Shown one piece after another: positions 22,001 to 32,927 of a DNA stretch of 64,000 nucleotides. The first letter of the stretch is position 1; every line of letters starts with the position of its first letter. The notes below the pieces were generated by a model. It was not told the DNA's origin. It did not search any database and saw nothing but the letters and a program-made list of their open reading frames with translations. Position numbers and translations under genes: made by a program. Origin of the DNA: Argyresthia goedartella (Eukaryota; Arthropoda; Insecta; Lepidoptera; Argyresthiidae); NCBI GenBank assembly GCA_949825045.1, contig OX463816.1, forward strand, positions 11,899,579 to 11,963,578. The letters are read 5' to 3'.

Positions 22001-25000
22001 CTTTAAGACTAAGGTTGATAGTGATATTACCTAGGTAGAATATAGTCTGATGAGAGTCCAAATTTAACAGGGAACATTACTGTGAATAGAACCCAGAATG
22101 ACTATTATCGACTACAAATTTCACTATTGCGATATCAAGGTCTACGTTAATTATTGTACACTTCCTAATTTCCGATATAGGCCAACTCAAGATCAACAGA
22201 TAGCTGCGCAGGTTGAAGATAAACATCGTGTAGTACAAGATACTTGTACTTCATACTTATGTTCCGATGGTTTACTGAATATCTCTCTATTCTTTACAAT
22301 CCTAGTATCAGAATTTCCCATTGATAAGTTTAATTAACGTTACTTTGAAAAGTTGTAGCCTAAACAGAAAATATATACGTTAGTTAGATGGATGCTCGCA
22401 GCGGCGTTGTAGGTACAATACCTACAACCCTAACCTGGTTACGTATATTTAGAGCGAACGTACCTACCTACCTATTTGTAAATCAAGATAATAGAAGCAT
22501 CAATTTGACGACCCGAATGGCCGAGTCGGCAGTGACGCTGCCTACGAATCCAAGGGTCCCGGGTTCGAGTCCCGGTGGGGGCAAATATTTGATTGATGAG
22601 AACGAATGTTTGTAGCCTAGTCATGGTTGTTTATCTATCTAAGTATAATATTTATCTATATACGTATTTGTATCGTTGTCTAGTTCCCAAGATACAGGGA
22701 ATCCTAGTTTGGGGCTAGATCAATGTGTGTACTAGTAAATGGTGTCCAAGGTATTATTATTATTATCAACAACTGTGTGATCGCTCTCTATCTGATAATT
22801 ATTACTTATATATGTATATATATATATAAATATACGGTCTAATACAAAAGTCTGAATATGAGACAGGTATGTAAAGCCATCTTTAGACTAAGGTTGATAG
22901 TGATATTACCTAGGTAGAATATAGTCCGATGAGAGTCCAAATTTAACAGGGAACATTACTGTGAATAGAACCCAGAATGACTATTATCGACTACAAATTT
23001 CACTATTACGATATCAAGGTCTACGTTAATTATTGTACACTTCCTAATTTCCGATATAGGCCAACTCAAGATCAACAGATAGCTGCGCAGGTTGAAGATA
23101 AACATCGTGTAGTACAAGATACTTGTACTTCATACTTATGTTCCGATGGTTTACTGAGACACAATTAAGGAAGGATCGAGTATGTGAATGGATACATACT
23201 CGATCCTTCCTTAATTGTGTCATTTGACGCAATGTAGCTATTTTTCTTTTAGACATGAAGCCTTATCTCTCTCAAACGTTTGTAGGAAACCGGGGAAAGT
23301 ACTTTTTACTTAATTATGGGTAATTCGCCAATGGTTATTTAACATCGAATGAATGAACCATTAAATATTCAAAATTGAAAGTTTATCTAAATCTTGTACA
23401 CTAGGTCTACAATAAATTGATTTTCACTGGTAACAAGAACATATCGATTCTTTTTTCTTTGTAAAAAATATTGTGTATTCTTTGTTTCTTTCTTTCTTTG
23501 TTTACTTTCTTCATCTTGTAGTTAATAAGTGAAGATAAAAGTTTATTTAGTTTAATGGTTCTAATAGAGGCTTACTTAGGTAAATTGCGCCTCCTGGTAA
23601 AGGAGCCAATGAAGTGTGAAATATTTAGAAACGTGGACAATAATGATGAGTGAAAAACTCGATACAGTGTGTAGTAACGATACTTTTGGTCTGAAACATT
23701 TATCGGTATCGATGCTTTCTGACGCGATACCAGTATCGAGGGTATCGATACATTTTTATTTTTGCGTTTTCCTACACAAAGTGTACCCGACACTTTCCTC
23801 CTCTCTCCCTCCCTTATCTAGACCTCCCTTACTGTAATTAGTAGCCTAGCTACATCAAACTCCGCCGACCGTGAATATACACCTCGCAAATGACAGAAAG
23901 TCCCAGCATACAAAATAAACATGGAGCAATACCGTTCATAAGTCACACATCGTTAGGTTTAAAAATGAGCTGGTGTGTTGCCTTGATGCACTACACGAAG
24001 TGGTTTGGCCTAAAACTAGCATATTTTCTGTATTGGCGGAACATTGTTATGATTTACAGCAACACTTGTTTTGTGCGCGCGGATGTGAAATCTGCAATTA
24101 CACTTTTTAATTAACCGACGCAACTAGAGCGGGGAATCACGTTAAGTTAATATTGTGTAGAAAGTGAGCTATGTAATTCTGCATACAGTATCTATTTACA
24201 GTTAGGGCGATGCTTTGAAAGAAAAGTGGTCGTGTGGAAATGGCCTACTGGATTGATTGATGGTGCGCTGCACGACGCTGCAATTGTGAACATTATTTTC
24301 ATTTACTAGTTTCTGTGTGTGCAAACCGATTATAGTCCCAGCTCAACTTTGTTCGTTAGATAGTAAGTGAAATAGAGCAATATGTTAATTTTATAGTGTG
24401 TCTCAAATAATTCTTTGTTAATCAAAATGTTTAAGAATGGGTCGAATTCTTACCTCAAGTAATGTGACGAAGATGATGAACAGAGGGGGAGGGCAGCATG
24501 TGTACCTCTCCTGAAAGTATTTCCTGTCTCGCTCGTCGGGGATCGTCCCCAACTCTAGAACTGCGGTCACCATCCTGTGAGAAAAGTAAGAGTAAACGTA
24601 AAAAATAACCAAATCCATTATACTTGGGGCTAATAAACTTGATCCTTTAAGTACGAGGCAGTTAAGCTTTACAATTTTTGGGATCGGAGTCCATCGGGGG
24701 ATAGTTAGCTACTGGCTCTTGCTAAGGCAATCGTAACGGCAGATTTACTCTACTCTCTCAGTATGGCAAAGTTTAAATGCAAACAAGTCTACATTATCAA
24801 GTACGCCACGTTTGGTGGATGGATAATTATATAATTGCAATAAAATGTGTAGTAATGGAAGAAACACACCTTACTTCTACCGACACTAGGACGGCAGTAA
24901 AGTTCCCTATTGTTCCCCTTACCCTCTATTTGTGTTCCACAAAGCTTGAGAAATGATTACCGTGAACAGTACATTTTAGTCAATCAATCAACTTACTTTC

Positions 25001-26539
25001 ACGGAATATTTTATCGGCAATAAAAGCGTTTTCCTAAAGATTTCATAGCACGAAACGAAAGTTTCGCTCATGTCAACGTGACAAGTGGAGGTTATAAATT
25101 TCTCATTCTCATGGCGATCAAATGAAAAGTATTTATTAAATTTTTGTCGAGTTTGAAATACTGCATAATTTAAACTCTAGGAAAGTACGATAATTTTGTT
25201 ATACTGGGCATTTTCATTGTAATTTACAAACCAAACATTAAAATTTTAATTAGGTTTTTTGAACAATTGACAGTAATCGTGGCATACCCGATTCCTTTAA
25301 GTTTTATGGTTCCACTCACAGACTTGAATAGTAGGGACAGGGCACGGAGCGCTTGAAAGTGTCGCTACAAAAACAGTACAAAATCGGGAAAATTGGACTG
25401 TTTGAAATCAGTCGCGCTTGGACGGTGACAGCCGATTGACATATCGGCAGCAAAAACAAAAATAGTGACCTGCGACGTAAAAAGGTGTAAATCATACCCA
25501 AATCGCAAAACACAAAAACAGGGAGTGTCGTATCACAAGTAAATATTATATTTTCAATTACTATTGGCTTTACATTGATTATCTATAAAATATTGTTCTC
25601 GAAAAAATCCTCAAACGAAAATCAACCATTCGACTGACGTAACTTTGTAGCGACGCGCGACGCACAGTAAAACTGCCCGCTTCCTATATTTGAAAAACGA
25701 TCCGATTTGGTTATTTTTCTATTCGTAATGTCAAGATTACTATTCGTAATGTCATTAGTAATTCTCTAACTAATTCATAACTTTTTCTATGATTAGGTAG
25801 GTAGGTAGGTATCAAAATCAAGATCTTAAATTGAAAGTCACGCTTCTAATGTGTATCTGTGAGCTTACATCCTCTTTCATAATTTAACGGCAAAGACAAA
25901 AATTAATATGCCTATTTAATTATGTTTCAACTTTTTATTAATTAAACATGAGCTAATTGCGTGAGACCTCGCCCCTTGAGTAAAATTTTAGCTAGATATA
26001 TTTTATTTCTACTCCTAATCACCGATTAAAAGTCACCGGGTATTTGAGAGTTATCCGTAGATCAACTTTCCTAATATTGTGTCTATACACCACAAATCGG
26101 AACGTGACCGACCGTGACGCCGTTACAATTTTTCTTACTGTCTTGGTTCCGACGAATTCCGACAGGGGCGCTATTTTTCTTAGCCTCAAAATGGTAAGAA
26201 ATTTAGTACGGGAAGGCCTATCCTTAGTATTTATATCGATGGTTCCACTCAAAAATATTGAAGATACGAAGGGTGACATGAACGGACTTGACGTATCAGT
26301 TTCTGAGATCTATCTGAGGTTTCACCAATGACCGTTAAGAAAATGAGTGTATGGTTCCCAAATGAGTTTTCATTGAAACATTACTGTGTAAAATAAAGAA
26401 ATTATCTCGATTCAATCTTTATTTACCTGGCAAAAAATGTGGGATCTTCGAGCAGAAGATGGAAGTCGTTCTCTGAGCAGACCTCTCGGTCTCTGTGGTG
26501 CACTGCGCATCTATAGCTGCGCGTGCGCTTGCCGCTCAT
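18842..26539 (-). CDS. Rhomboid-family intramembrane serine protease, N-terminus not found (five exons)
   Basis: Rhomboids cut single-pass membrane proteins within the bilayer; animal relatives release EGF-like ligands. Minus-strand exons: 26427-26539, 24454-24574, 20505-20690, 19682-19954 and 18842-19081. They give 933 nt with matching phases and end at TGA. The catalytic serine lies in AGASGGVYALL, the histidine in VSYAAHVAGALAG, and the conserved HAGWLHLAFN loop holds the Asn. The product is therefore expected to be active. The segment SGKRTRSYRCAVHHRDREVC followed by RYTCCPPPLFIIFVTLLE matches the RHBDL-type rhomboids, whose longer members begin with EF-hands. Exon 26539 begins exactly with ATG after a good acceptor, so this may be an internal Met. 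Confidence 0.9.
19157..19275. mobile_element. Short inverted-repeat element (MITE-like)
   Basis: Perfect 15-bp arms CCTTCCGCACATGGA (19165-19179) and its reverse complement (19253-19267) bound a 73-bp AT-rich core. It lies in a rhomboid intron. Confidence 0.65.
19682..19954 (-). CDS. Rhomboid exon D (catalytic serine)
   Basis: It encodes VGLPLEMVHGAMRCGAVYLA and LAGASGGVYALLAAHLANAL. The GASG serine is the nucleophile. The acceptor is TTCCCCAG and the donor is GTGAGT. Confidence 0.93.
20505..20690 (-). CDS. Rhomboid exon C
   Basis: It encodes LGVFAWYAWGSGGLALAAGP, SPLVYRPDRRKELWRFFTYS and VVHAGWLHLAFNLLVQLA, covering the L1 loop and the conserved HAG...N helix. The donor is GTGAGT. Confidence 0.92.
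20878..22268. repeat. Tandem segmental duplication, copy A
   Basis: The text from TTCTTTACAATCCTAG to GTTCCGATGGTTTACTGA recurs as copy B at 22280-23157 with few differences. Copy A alone contains the mariner-type element at 21150-21937. It lies in the rhomboid intron between exons B and C. Confidence 0.9.
21150..21937. mobile_element. Non-autonomous mariner-type element
   Basis: Inverted ends of 27 bp with one mismatch, CCTAGTCGGTCC then TAAGTTCTGTCACA, bound 788 bp and are flanked by TA on both sides. The duplicated copy B has the empty site (ACTTATATATGTATATA). No transposase frame is seen. Confidence 0.85.
22280..23157. repeat. Tandem segmental duplication, copy B
   Basis: It is homologous to 20878-22268. 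It lacks the mariner-type element and instead carries a SINE at 22503-22766. The 28-bp palindrome begins directly at its right edge. Confidence 0.9.
22503..22766 (+). mobile_element. tRNA-derived SINE, copy 2
   Basis: The A box TGGCCGAGTCGGCAG and B box GGGTTCGAGTCCCGG are cleaner than in copy 1. It ends in ATT repeats. Copy A of the duplication shows the empty site AGCATCAACAATCTGTG; here TCAA/TCAAC flanks the insert. Confidence 0.88.
23158..23221. repeat. Perfect 28-bp palindrome, 8-nt loop
   Basis: The arms are 23158-23185 (starting GACACAATTAAGGAAGG) and 23194-23221, with loop GAATGGAT. They match without error and start exactly where the duplicated copy B ends. Confidence 0.92.
23222..24453. 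other. Rhomboid intron sequence, no gene seen
   Basis: It contains a TTCTTT-rich stretch near 23480-23510 and GGTATCGATA-type repeats near 23705-23750. The short frames here have no recognisable domain. Confidence 0.4.
24454..24574 (-). CDS. Rhomboid exon B
   Basis: The acceptor is TCTCACAG and the donor is GTAAGA. It encodes MVTAVLELGTIPDERDRKYF and ERYTCCPPPLFIIFVTLLE, the start of the first membrane helix. Confidence 0.9.
25317..26241 (+). mobile_element. P-superfamily-like element, copy 2
   Basis: This 925-bp copy of the unit at 10880-11835 is in the same orientation, with its own 8-bp duplication GTTCCACT (25309-25316 and 26242-26249). It lacks about 30 bp of an ATTCGTAATGTCA repeat block, and its THAP start codon is ATA. 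It sits in the rhomboid intron between exons A and B. Confidence 0.75.
26427..26539 (-). CDS. Rhomboid exon A (most upstream found)
   Basis: It encodes MSGKRTRSYRCAVHHRDREV and then SENDFHLLLEDPTFFA. The acceptor TTTCCTTGTTGCAG directly precedes the ATG, and the donor is GTAAAT. This is the cytoplasmic linker just before the first membrane segment. Confidence 0.85.
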
Positions 26540-29500
26540 CTGCAACAAGGAAATAAACTATTAGCTATGTTGCGAATAAAAAATTGTAAGACCGCTATTG
26601 TATGAAAATTGGTGGTCTCATCAAAGACAATGTAGACAAGAAAAAGTACTGTGACCAACTCATCTTGAGCAATCAGGCTAACAGTCGAAAAATATCGTAC
26701 ACGGAGAAATTCCAACAACAGGCATTCAAATTTCGTTAGATCTGTGGTACCGTTTTAGGACTTAAATAAATGCAGACATCGCCGTCACTAAGTCTACAGC
26801 AAGAATAATAAAAAAGCAGTTTGAAATGTTAATAAATGTGGCGTTTAGTTGGTTGGGGTGGATGATTCGCTGGCGAGTTGGCTGGTGGCCAGAGTCGGTC
26901 GGTATCGACCCCGCCACATCGCCCGCCCTTGATAACTCAGCCCAGACAGACCTACGGTCAAAATGTCTAGTATACTGTTAACTGGATGACTACTGTGAAC
27001 TGTGTTGTACAAAACTACCTACCTAATATTTGAGGAAGATCTAAGTACCGGTGGATGGCCATTTCATTATTCATAAGTTAGCCAAGATTTGAATATGTTG
27101 ATTTTACCAATGTTTAAGTTTCGATCGATATTTTTATGGTTAATTAAGTACAAGCTGTTGATTGATCAATGGGTGTATTGAAGGAGCCCTTCGTTTTGGT
27201 CATACAACAAAAACAAACTTAATGTTACAGATTACCTACTACTAATACTCGTACCTACTACGAGGTGTGACTTTAGCAAGACATTATTCGATCCATAATA
27301 TTTGTCATAGGATAGGTTAAAATTGTAAGAGACGAATGAATATTTTTCTTTCTAGAATATAGAGTGCTGCGTTACATACATCTCCATATTCTATAAATAT
27401 ATATTGCTGCAGGAGAGCAAGAAAAGTACAACTTGAGTTAACACACTGACTGACGTGCCATCAGTTTAACCGAGTTTAGTTAGATCAACAGCTTGCTTCC
27501 TTTCCTGCACGTCCGGTGAATGGCCTCTAGCTAGTGTACCGCGCAAAAATCTCAGATAATACAATAAACTATTAAAATAGGTGAACCGTAATATGTTTCT
27601 CATCCGTGAGCCGCTAGATTGTAGGAATGCATTTTTAACTACATAGCCAGCTAGCTTAAGTCAAAGATATCAAAAGCTGCCTTCAGAAAATTAAGCCCTT
27701 ACTTTATAATGGTTTCACCAGATCAAAGCACTGTCCTCCGGATATCCGTCATAATCTTATCAAGGAGGGAATTTTCGTAAAGTTTTTCCAAAGCACTCCG
27801 TATTCTGCCAGTTAGGCTATCCATAACTAGTATACGTATTCGCGTCTTAAGACGACGATGACGAGAGAAGAGAGGTAATATAATAAATGGGTTGGAAAGC
27901 CGTGGGTGGGCGGCGGTTGGTGCGCGCTGCAGTTAGCCGCATTGTCTCCGCACCGCAGTCGTTCAACTCAGTTCCCACGGGTGGGGATGAGCTCGCAAAC
28001 TTCCTAGCCGAATACAAATAGCACTAGACAAGCCTCAGACGAATCCAGTGGACTAAATGCGGCGCGATCTAAATCTGAACGTGAAGGACAATCGGACAGT
28101 CATTGTCACGATCGTGGTGATCGCGTTGATTGTGCTTTTAAAGCATAATGGAGTCGTACTGGCATTCCCAAATCCCGCTTGCGCTGTGTAGTAGAAGTAC
28201 GCCGTCATGATACTTTCGCTATAATGTTGTACTGCGAGTTGTTTTAGAGATTTTTCATTTATCAACAACAATATAACGTCACGCCTTTTCCCATACGGGG
28301 TGGCAGAGGCAAAATTGTGACCACGTTTCTTTATTCAAACGTGCGTTATATATTGCTATAATATCTGCTCCGATTTATAGCTAGTGCAACATGCTGTACA
28401 CATTTGGAATACGGCAACATATTGTGAAGATAAGTTTTGTCCAATCGAGCATATCAGATAAACTGAAAGAAAATATTTATTATTTGTCACAACCGATATT
28501 ACCGCCTGATAAATACGTAACTAGCGTTCATCTGGTGGCAACACAATATGGATTATCACGGGGATCCTGCTTGCCGGTGGGCGCGGCGGCGGCGGCGGCG
28601 CGGGCCAGCGGCGGCGTGGGCGCCCCGTGACTCACGCCGACATCCGACACGTCCGATCCGTATCCGGAACCACTAACTAGGCACTATTGCCGCGACTGTA
28701 GGCCTACGCGACACGCCGCATTTCAATAACGCACCCCCACCTTGCCATTCATAGTCTATCTAAATCTATATATATGATAATTACTGCGCGTGTAATGGAT
28801 ACCGGAAACATAATGATTTGGTGGGTTTGTTGTTAGCATATATTTGTTTTGTTTAACCCTAGTGAAGAACTGGATTACATAGTAGTAAAATATTTTAAAT
28901 ATTGGCTGCAATTGAAAATTCCAGATTGTGCTGCATGGGTGATGTGCTGATTCATAGGCTTGCATATCCTTTGGAAATCAATGCCACCCACCAACCAATT
29001 GCTATTAATAACTATTTAATAAATACCGCCAAGCAAATGAAGAATGTATGTAGTTAACATGATATTGATTTTCATTTGTTGTGAACTTTTAAAGAAAATC
29101 TGATGTACAATTAAAAATGAATTTAAGACACATCTGGTCTCGGTAATTAACCTAGATCAATCATAAAAACTGTACTACCATTGAATCTTCACAATTAAAC
29201 GGAACTTTCTTGGCAAGATTGTATCTCCCGTGCTTTCGCCATAAAAATAATGACTTCTTCAACTGACAGCTCTTGAAGGGGGGATTTTATCTGAATCTGG
29301 TATATATTATTGTTAGATTTAGTATAGCGGTATGATGAGCCGGGCACGCGAGTGCTGGGAGCGTTCCCACGCACCCACCTCCGCACTATTATGTTCTAAT
29401 CTCCTCTAGTCTTTTCCATTATTAGACGCCGTGAAAGTACGGCGAGCATTTTGCAAGCGGAAAACAGGCAAATAGTTGCAGAATACTCAAGCTGACGGCA

Positions 29501-32500
29501 TATGATTACTAGGCTTATGTAGGAACTTAGGTGTAACTAATGTTTATTCTTCTTCGTTAGAAATAGGCTTCCGCTTTGTGTCTAAATCCATATAGTATAA
29601 TAACGCCCCGAAGGTTGAGTAAATTTTCACCTTGAATTTAAATAAATAACATCAAACAAATATTAAGAGTAATTTCCTCCATGAGTTATCAAAAGTACAT
29701 AAAAGGGTTGGTGGTATTATAATGCAAGGGTGAATTATATTAGTTCCACGCAGTCCCGGCCCTGACTGGCACACTGCACTCACCCTGTGCGTGCCCGTGA
29801 GTTCCTACCGGGATATCCGGTTCCTACCACCACTACCTGGCTCGCTGACTAAGAGGCAAACCGATCAATAAAAAGCTCGTGCATCAAGCTCTAGTAGAAC
29901 GATACGATATTTTCAATTGTCTGGATTTTATACATCCGTAGGTGTCTTGAGGAATTTGATTGAGTCATAGAGGTTATTACTCTGATAAGCTCATCTCAAT
30001 TTTATTGTCCTGGTAGTACCTTTCGGTTGCGATGTCTGGTAAGGAAACCATACATCTAGGTCACGCGTATTTGCCGGCTTGTGGCGACAAGTTGCTACAT
30101 GCTCCTGAGCTTAAGATCACCAGGGTCAAATTCTATGGTTTTGTTTGACTATATGGCATTAACATAAGATTTATAGAGTAACGATATCGAATAATATTGA
30201 ATTTGTTCCAATGACATTGGAAACTATTAATTTAATGCATTGTGGAACATTTGGTTTGTTAATATAGGAAATTGTTACTGAAGTAACACTTTATGATCGC
30301 GTGTGGGAATTCCACTCTATCCTTGTCAGTATTGCACCTTGTTGCAGAGGTTGCACAACTTTTGAGCTGCCTTATTGATTCCACGCTACTAATTTTGTTA
30401 TAAAGACCTTGCTCGTATTTAAGACATGTGAAAAAACTATGGATTGCTCTTGGCTGTGCGAATAAATGCATGAAACTAGCTCCTTGGTCACGGATCTTGA
30501 GTGTTTGAGTTCTATAGCCTGTTCAGTCAGATGTAGACTTAATATTGTATACTAGAGACGAAAATTTCAATAACGATTTAAATGATAATAATCAATTACT
30601 TATTTGGAGCAAATTACTTGTCGTGTCGAATTCCCAGATTTGTTGAGTTCGTTTTGAAAGCTGTTGAGATTCGTGTAATGTTGATTGATCCACATAAAAT
30701 GGAGCATAAATCACGCTTCGATTTCCCAGGCGATTATTAACGCTCGTGAGTCTGATACAGGTGAAAAGAATTGGTCTGGGTCGACGTCGAGCATGCAGCT
30801 AAAAACCATGACTGCGATAGTTGGCTGACAATCTCACGCTACTGTCCACTGCGCGGAGTGAAGAATCAATCGATTTCACGATCGGATCGCTCAGGTTTCG
30901 CTGTAATCGTTGAATAGTTTCTTTGTACATTCCTCAGGTAAAAAGTAGTATAGAACTCAGAGACAATATTGTTATGGAATAAAGTTTTGAGCAGGCATAC
31001 ATTTTAACAAATATTTAGAATAAACTGGAAATATTGGTAGAAGGTACTACTTACGTAAGGTCGAACTAAGCCTTTAAGCAAATTTTAAGTTTCTAAGTAA
31101 CAGTACATTGAATATACTAACACAACGCATATATAAATGAGGTAGTTATTATTTATTTCCAGTTTCTTTTTATAAAACTGCAGAATTATGACTTGGTACG
31201 AGTATGTAGGTGTACCTATTGCAGATGCTATACATATATACCGGTGGTATAAACATAAAGATCACCCATTGGAAAACTAGCTTTTCGCCTACTTACAGGC
31301 AGCACACTTACTTACATATATACTTTCAAATCTATCCTTCGTTGCCTTGTGTCTTTGCGAACAGTTTCAAATTAAATTGGAATTATACCTATATATATGT
31401 ACTTATTTTATTATATATTTCAAGAGAAAAGGCCTATGCCCGGCATTGGGTCGATGTGGGCTGAGCATGATGATGATATTAGGAAGTAAGCATAATAATA
31501 ATTGTAGGGAGGAGTCATTTAATTATAATTTTGCTCGGATGAATTACGACTCTGAAAATAAAATATTATCTAAGTAGGTAATTGGTGATACATTAAATAT
31601 AATTACATAGGTGACCTTAACAGTACATGTATAAATACTTTGGTTATAAATGAAATATTGAAATTACTAGTAGGTGTGACGCGCGGGATGTAAGGATCAA
31701 TAGTTTATAGTCGACGTATAATCTACATATCGAAATGACATTCTTCCGCAATTTTTCCAATTAGATGATAATGAGAATATTATATTTTACAGATACACTA
31801 TAAAAATAATTATGAATACACAAGTAAAATTCATAGGTAGGTACATAATTTAATAGAAATGATCAATAAACAAAACATAACCTCTTAAAATTATTTTCTT
31901 TTTTACTCTTCAATCAATAAATCATCGGGATAACAGTCTAAATCCTGTTGCAAAATTAAGAAAGCTTGTAATTTATTTAGCAAAATTGTAAACACGGAAA
32001 CAAAACATACCGAGCAAAAAATCTGAAAAGTTAACTTACCCATCATTTCACAACTTTGCGAAAAGTCAATTGGCTTATTTAGTAAAGAAGCCCTTTGAAA
32101 GTTAATATTTAAGCAACACTACACGCAAAAATCACTGTTAAGGATTGATATTCTTCTCGAAATTTAGGGTAAAGATAGTTTGAATTATATAAATCACAAT
32201 TTATAACACACGAGAGCACGATCAGCTGTGTGATTCTGGGTCAACCGATACAACCTCCTCTTTGGACGGCCCGCACGCGACTAACTTGACTGACTGAATG
32301 AACGTGAACTGTGAACGTTTCGTTTTATGAAATCGCTCGCATGCGTTTCGTTTGCAGTCACGGAGCCCGTCGCTCGCACACCCACCATAGCTTAGTTGTT
32401 CGAGTTTTTTGGTCAGGATCAGGAGTTATATTTTTTCCTCTAAAGGTAGGTTCCTATCCTTAATTCTATATAATACCACAGAATAACTACGATAACACTA

Positions 32501-32506
32501 AATATT
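26540..32506. other. No recognisable gene; possible upstream region of the rhomboid gene
   Basis: I searched the minus strand for EF-hand-like exons and found none. GC-rich islands lie at 27890-28010 and 28570-28690. A minus-strand GTAAGT after ATGG near 32044 could end a 5' exon, but it would not join exon A in frame as coding sequence. AAGGCCTATGCCCGGCATTG near 31430 resembles the 3' tail of a widespread lepidopteran retroelement. Confidence 0.4.
28277..28312 (+). repeat. CACGCCTTTTCCCATACGGG repeat, copy 1
   Basis: This is one of four copies in the window of a motif with TTCCCATACGGGGTGGCAGA; the others are at about 51511, 51677 and 55069. It looks like a piece of a dispersed family. Confidence 0.6.
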
Positions 32507-32927
32507 GGGTGCTTACCAATGAAATTGGCGAATTTTTCATACAGATTCAGGAGTTCATAATTCGAGTAATTCAATAGCTATTTCCAGTTATTTTATTGTT
32601 TTAAAAATAATTTCAATATTTTACATGTACTTATTAAATTTTCTTTTAATTTTCAGTTTGATAACTAAAATGTTATCTTCAAAATCAGTGTCTCCTAAAT
32701 GTCATCCATTTTCATGATAATATTGGCAATATTTTTTTACAGCTGACACTTAAAAAAATATATAAAATTTCTGTTAGCTAAATGTTGTCTCATTCATACA
32801 CACAAAGTTTATAAAATTAGGATCTGTCATTCCTAAAAAAAAATACAAAAATGTTTGTACCTACTGAAAATTGAGTTAACTTCAATTTCTCCATACAAAA
32901 CGCCAATTTCATATGTAAGGACCTAAT
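32507..32927. mobile_element. MITE with ATGAAATTGGCG ends
   Basis: Imperfect inverted ends: TGCTTACCAATGAAATTGGCG at 32510-32535 and, on the other strand at 32885-32925, TCCTTACATATGAAATTGGCG. The interior is AT-rich and noncoding. Confidence 0.65.

Noticed and set aside
8127..22766. tRNA genes at the GGGTTCGAxTCCCGG boxes (8127, 22503, 46197)
   Set aside because: Each is followed by a long body and AT-rich tail, and tRNA folding is poor; they are SINEs.
28570..28690. GC-rich patch as an upstream rhomboid exon
   Set aside because: A donor-like GTGAGT exists on the minus strand, but frames before it hit stops and show no EF-hand pattern.
32030..32400. 5' exon of the rhomboid gene ending ATGG|GTAAGT
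   Set aside because: Joining it to exon A would put its ATG out of frame. It could be untranslated, but nothing else supports it.
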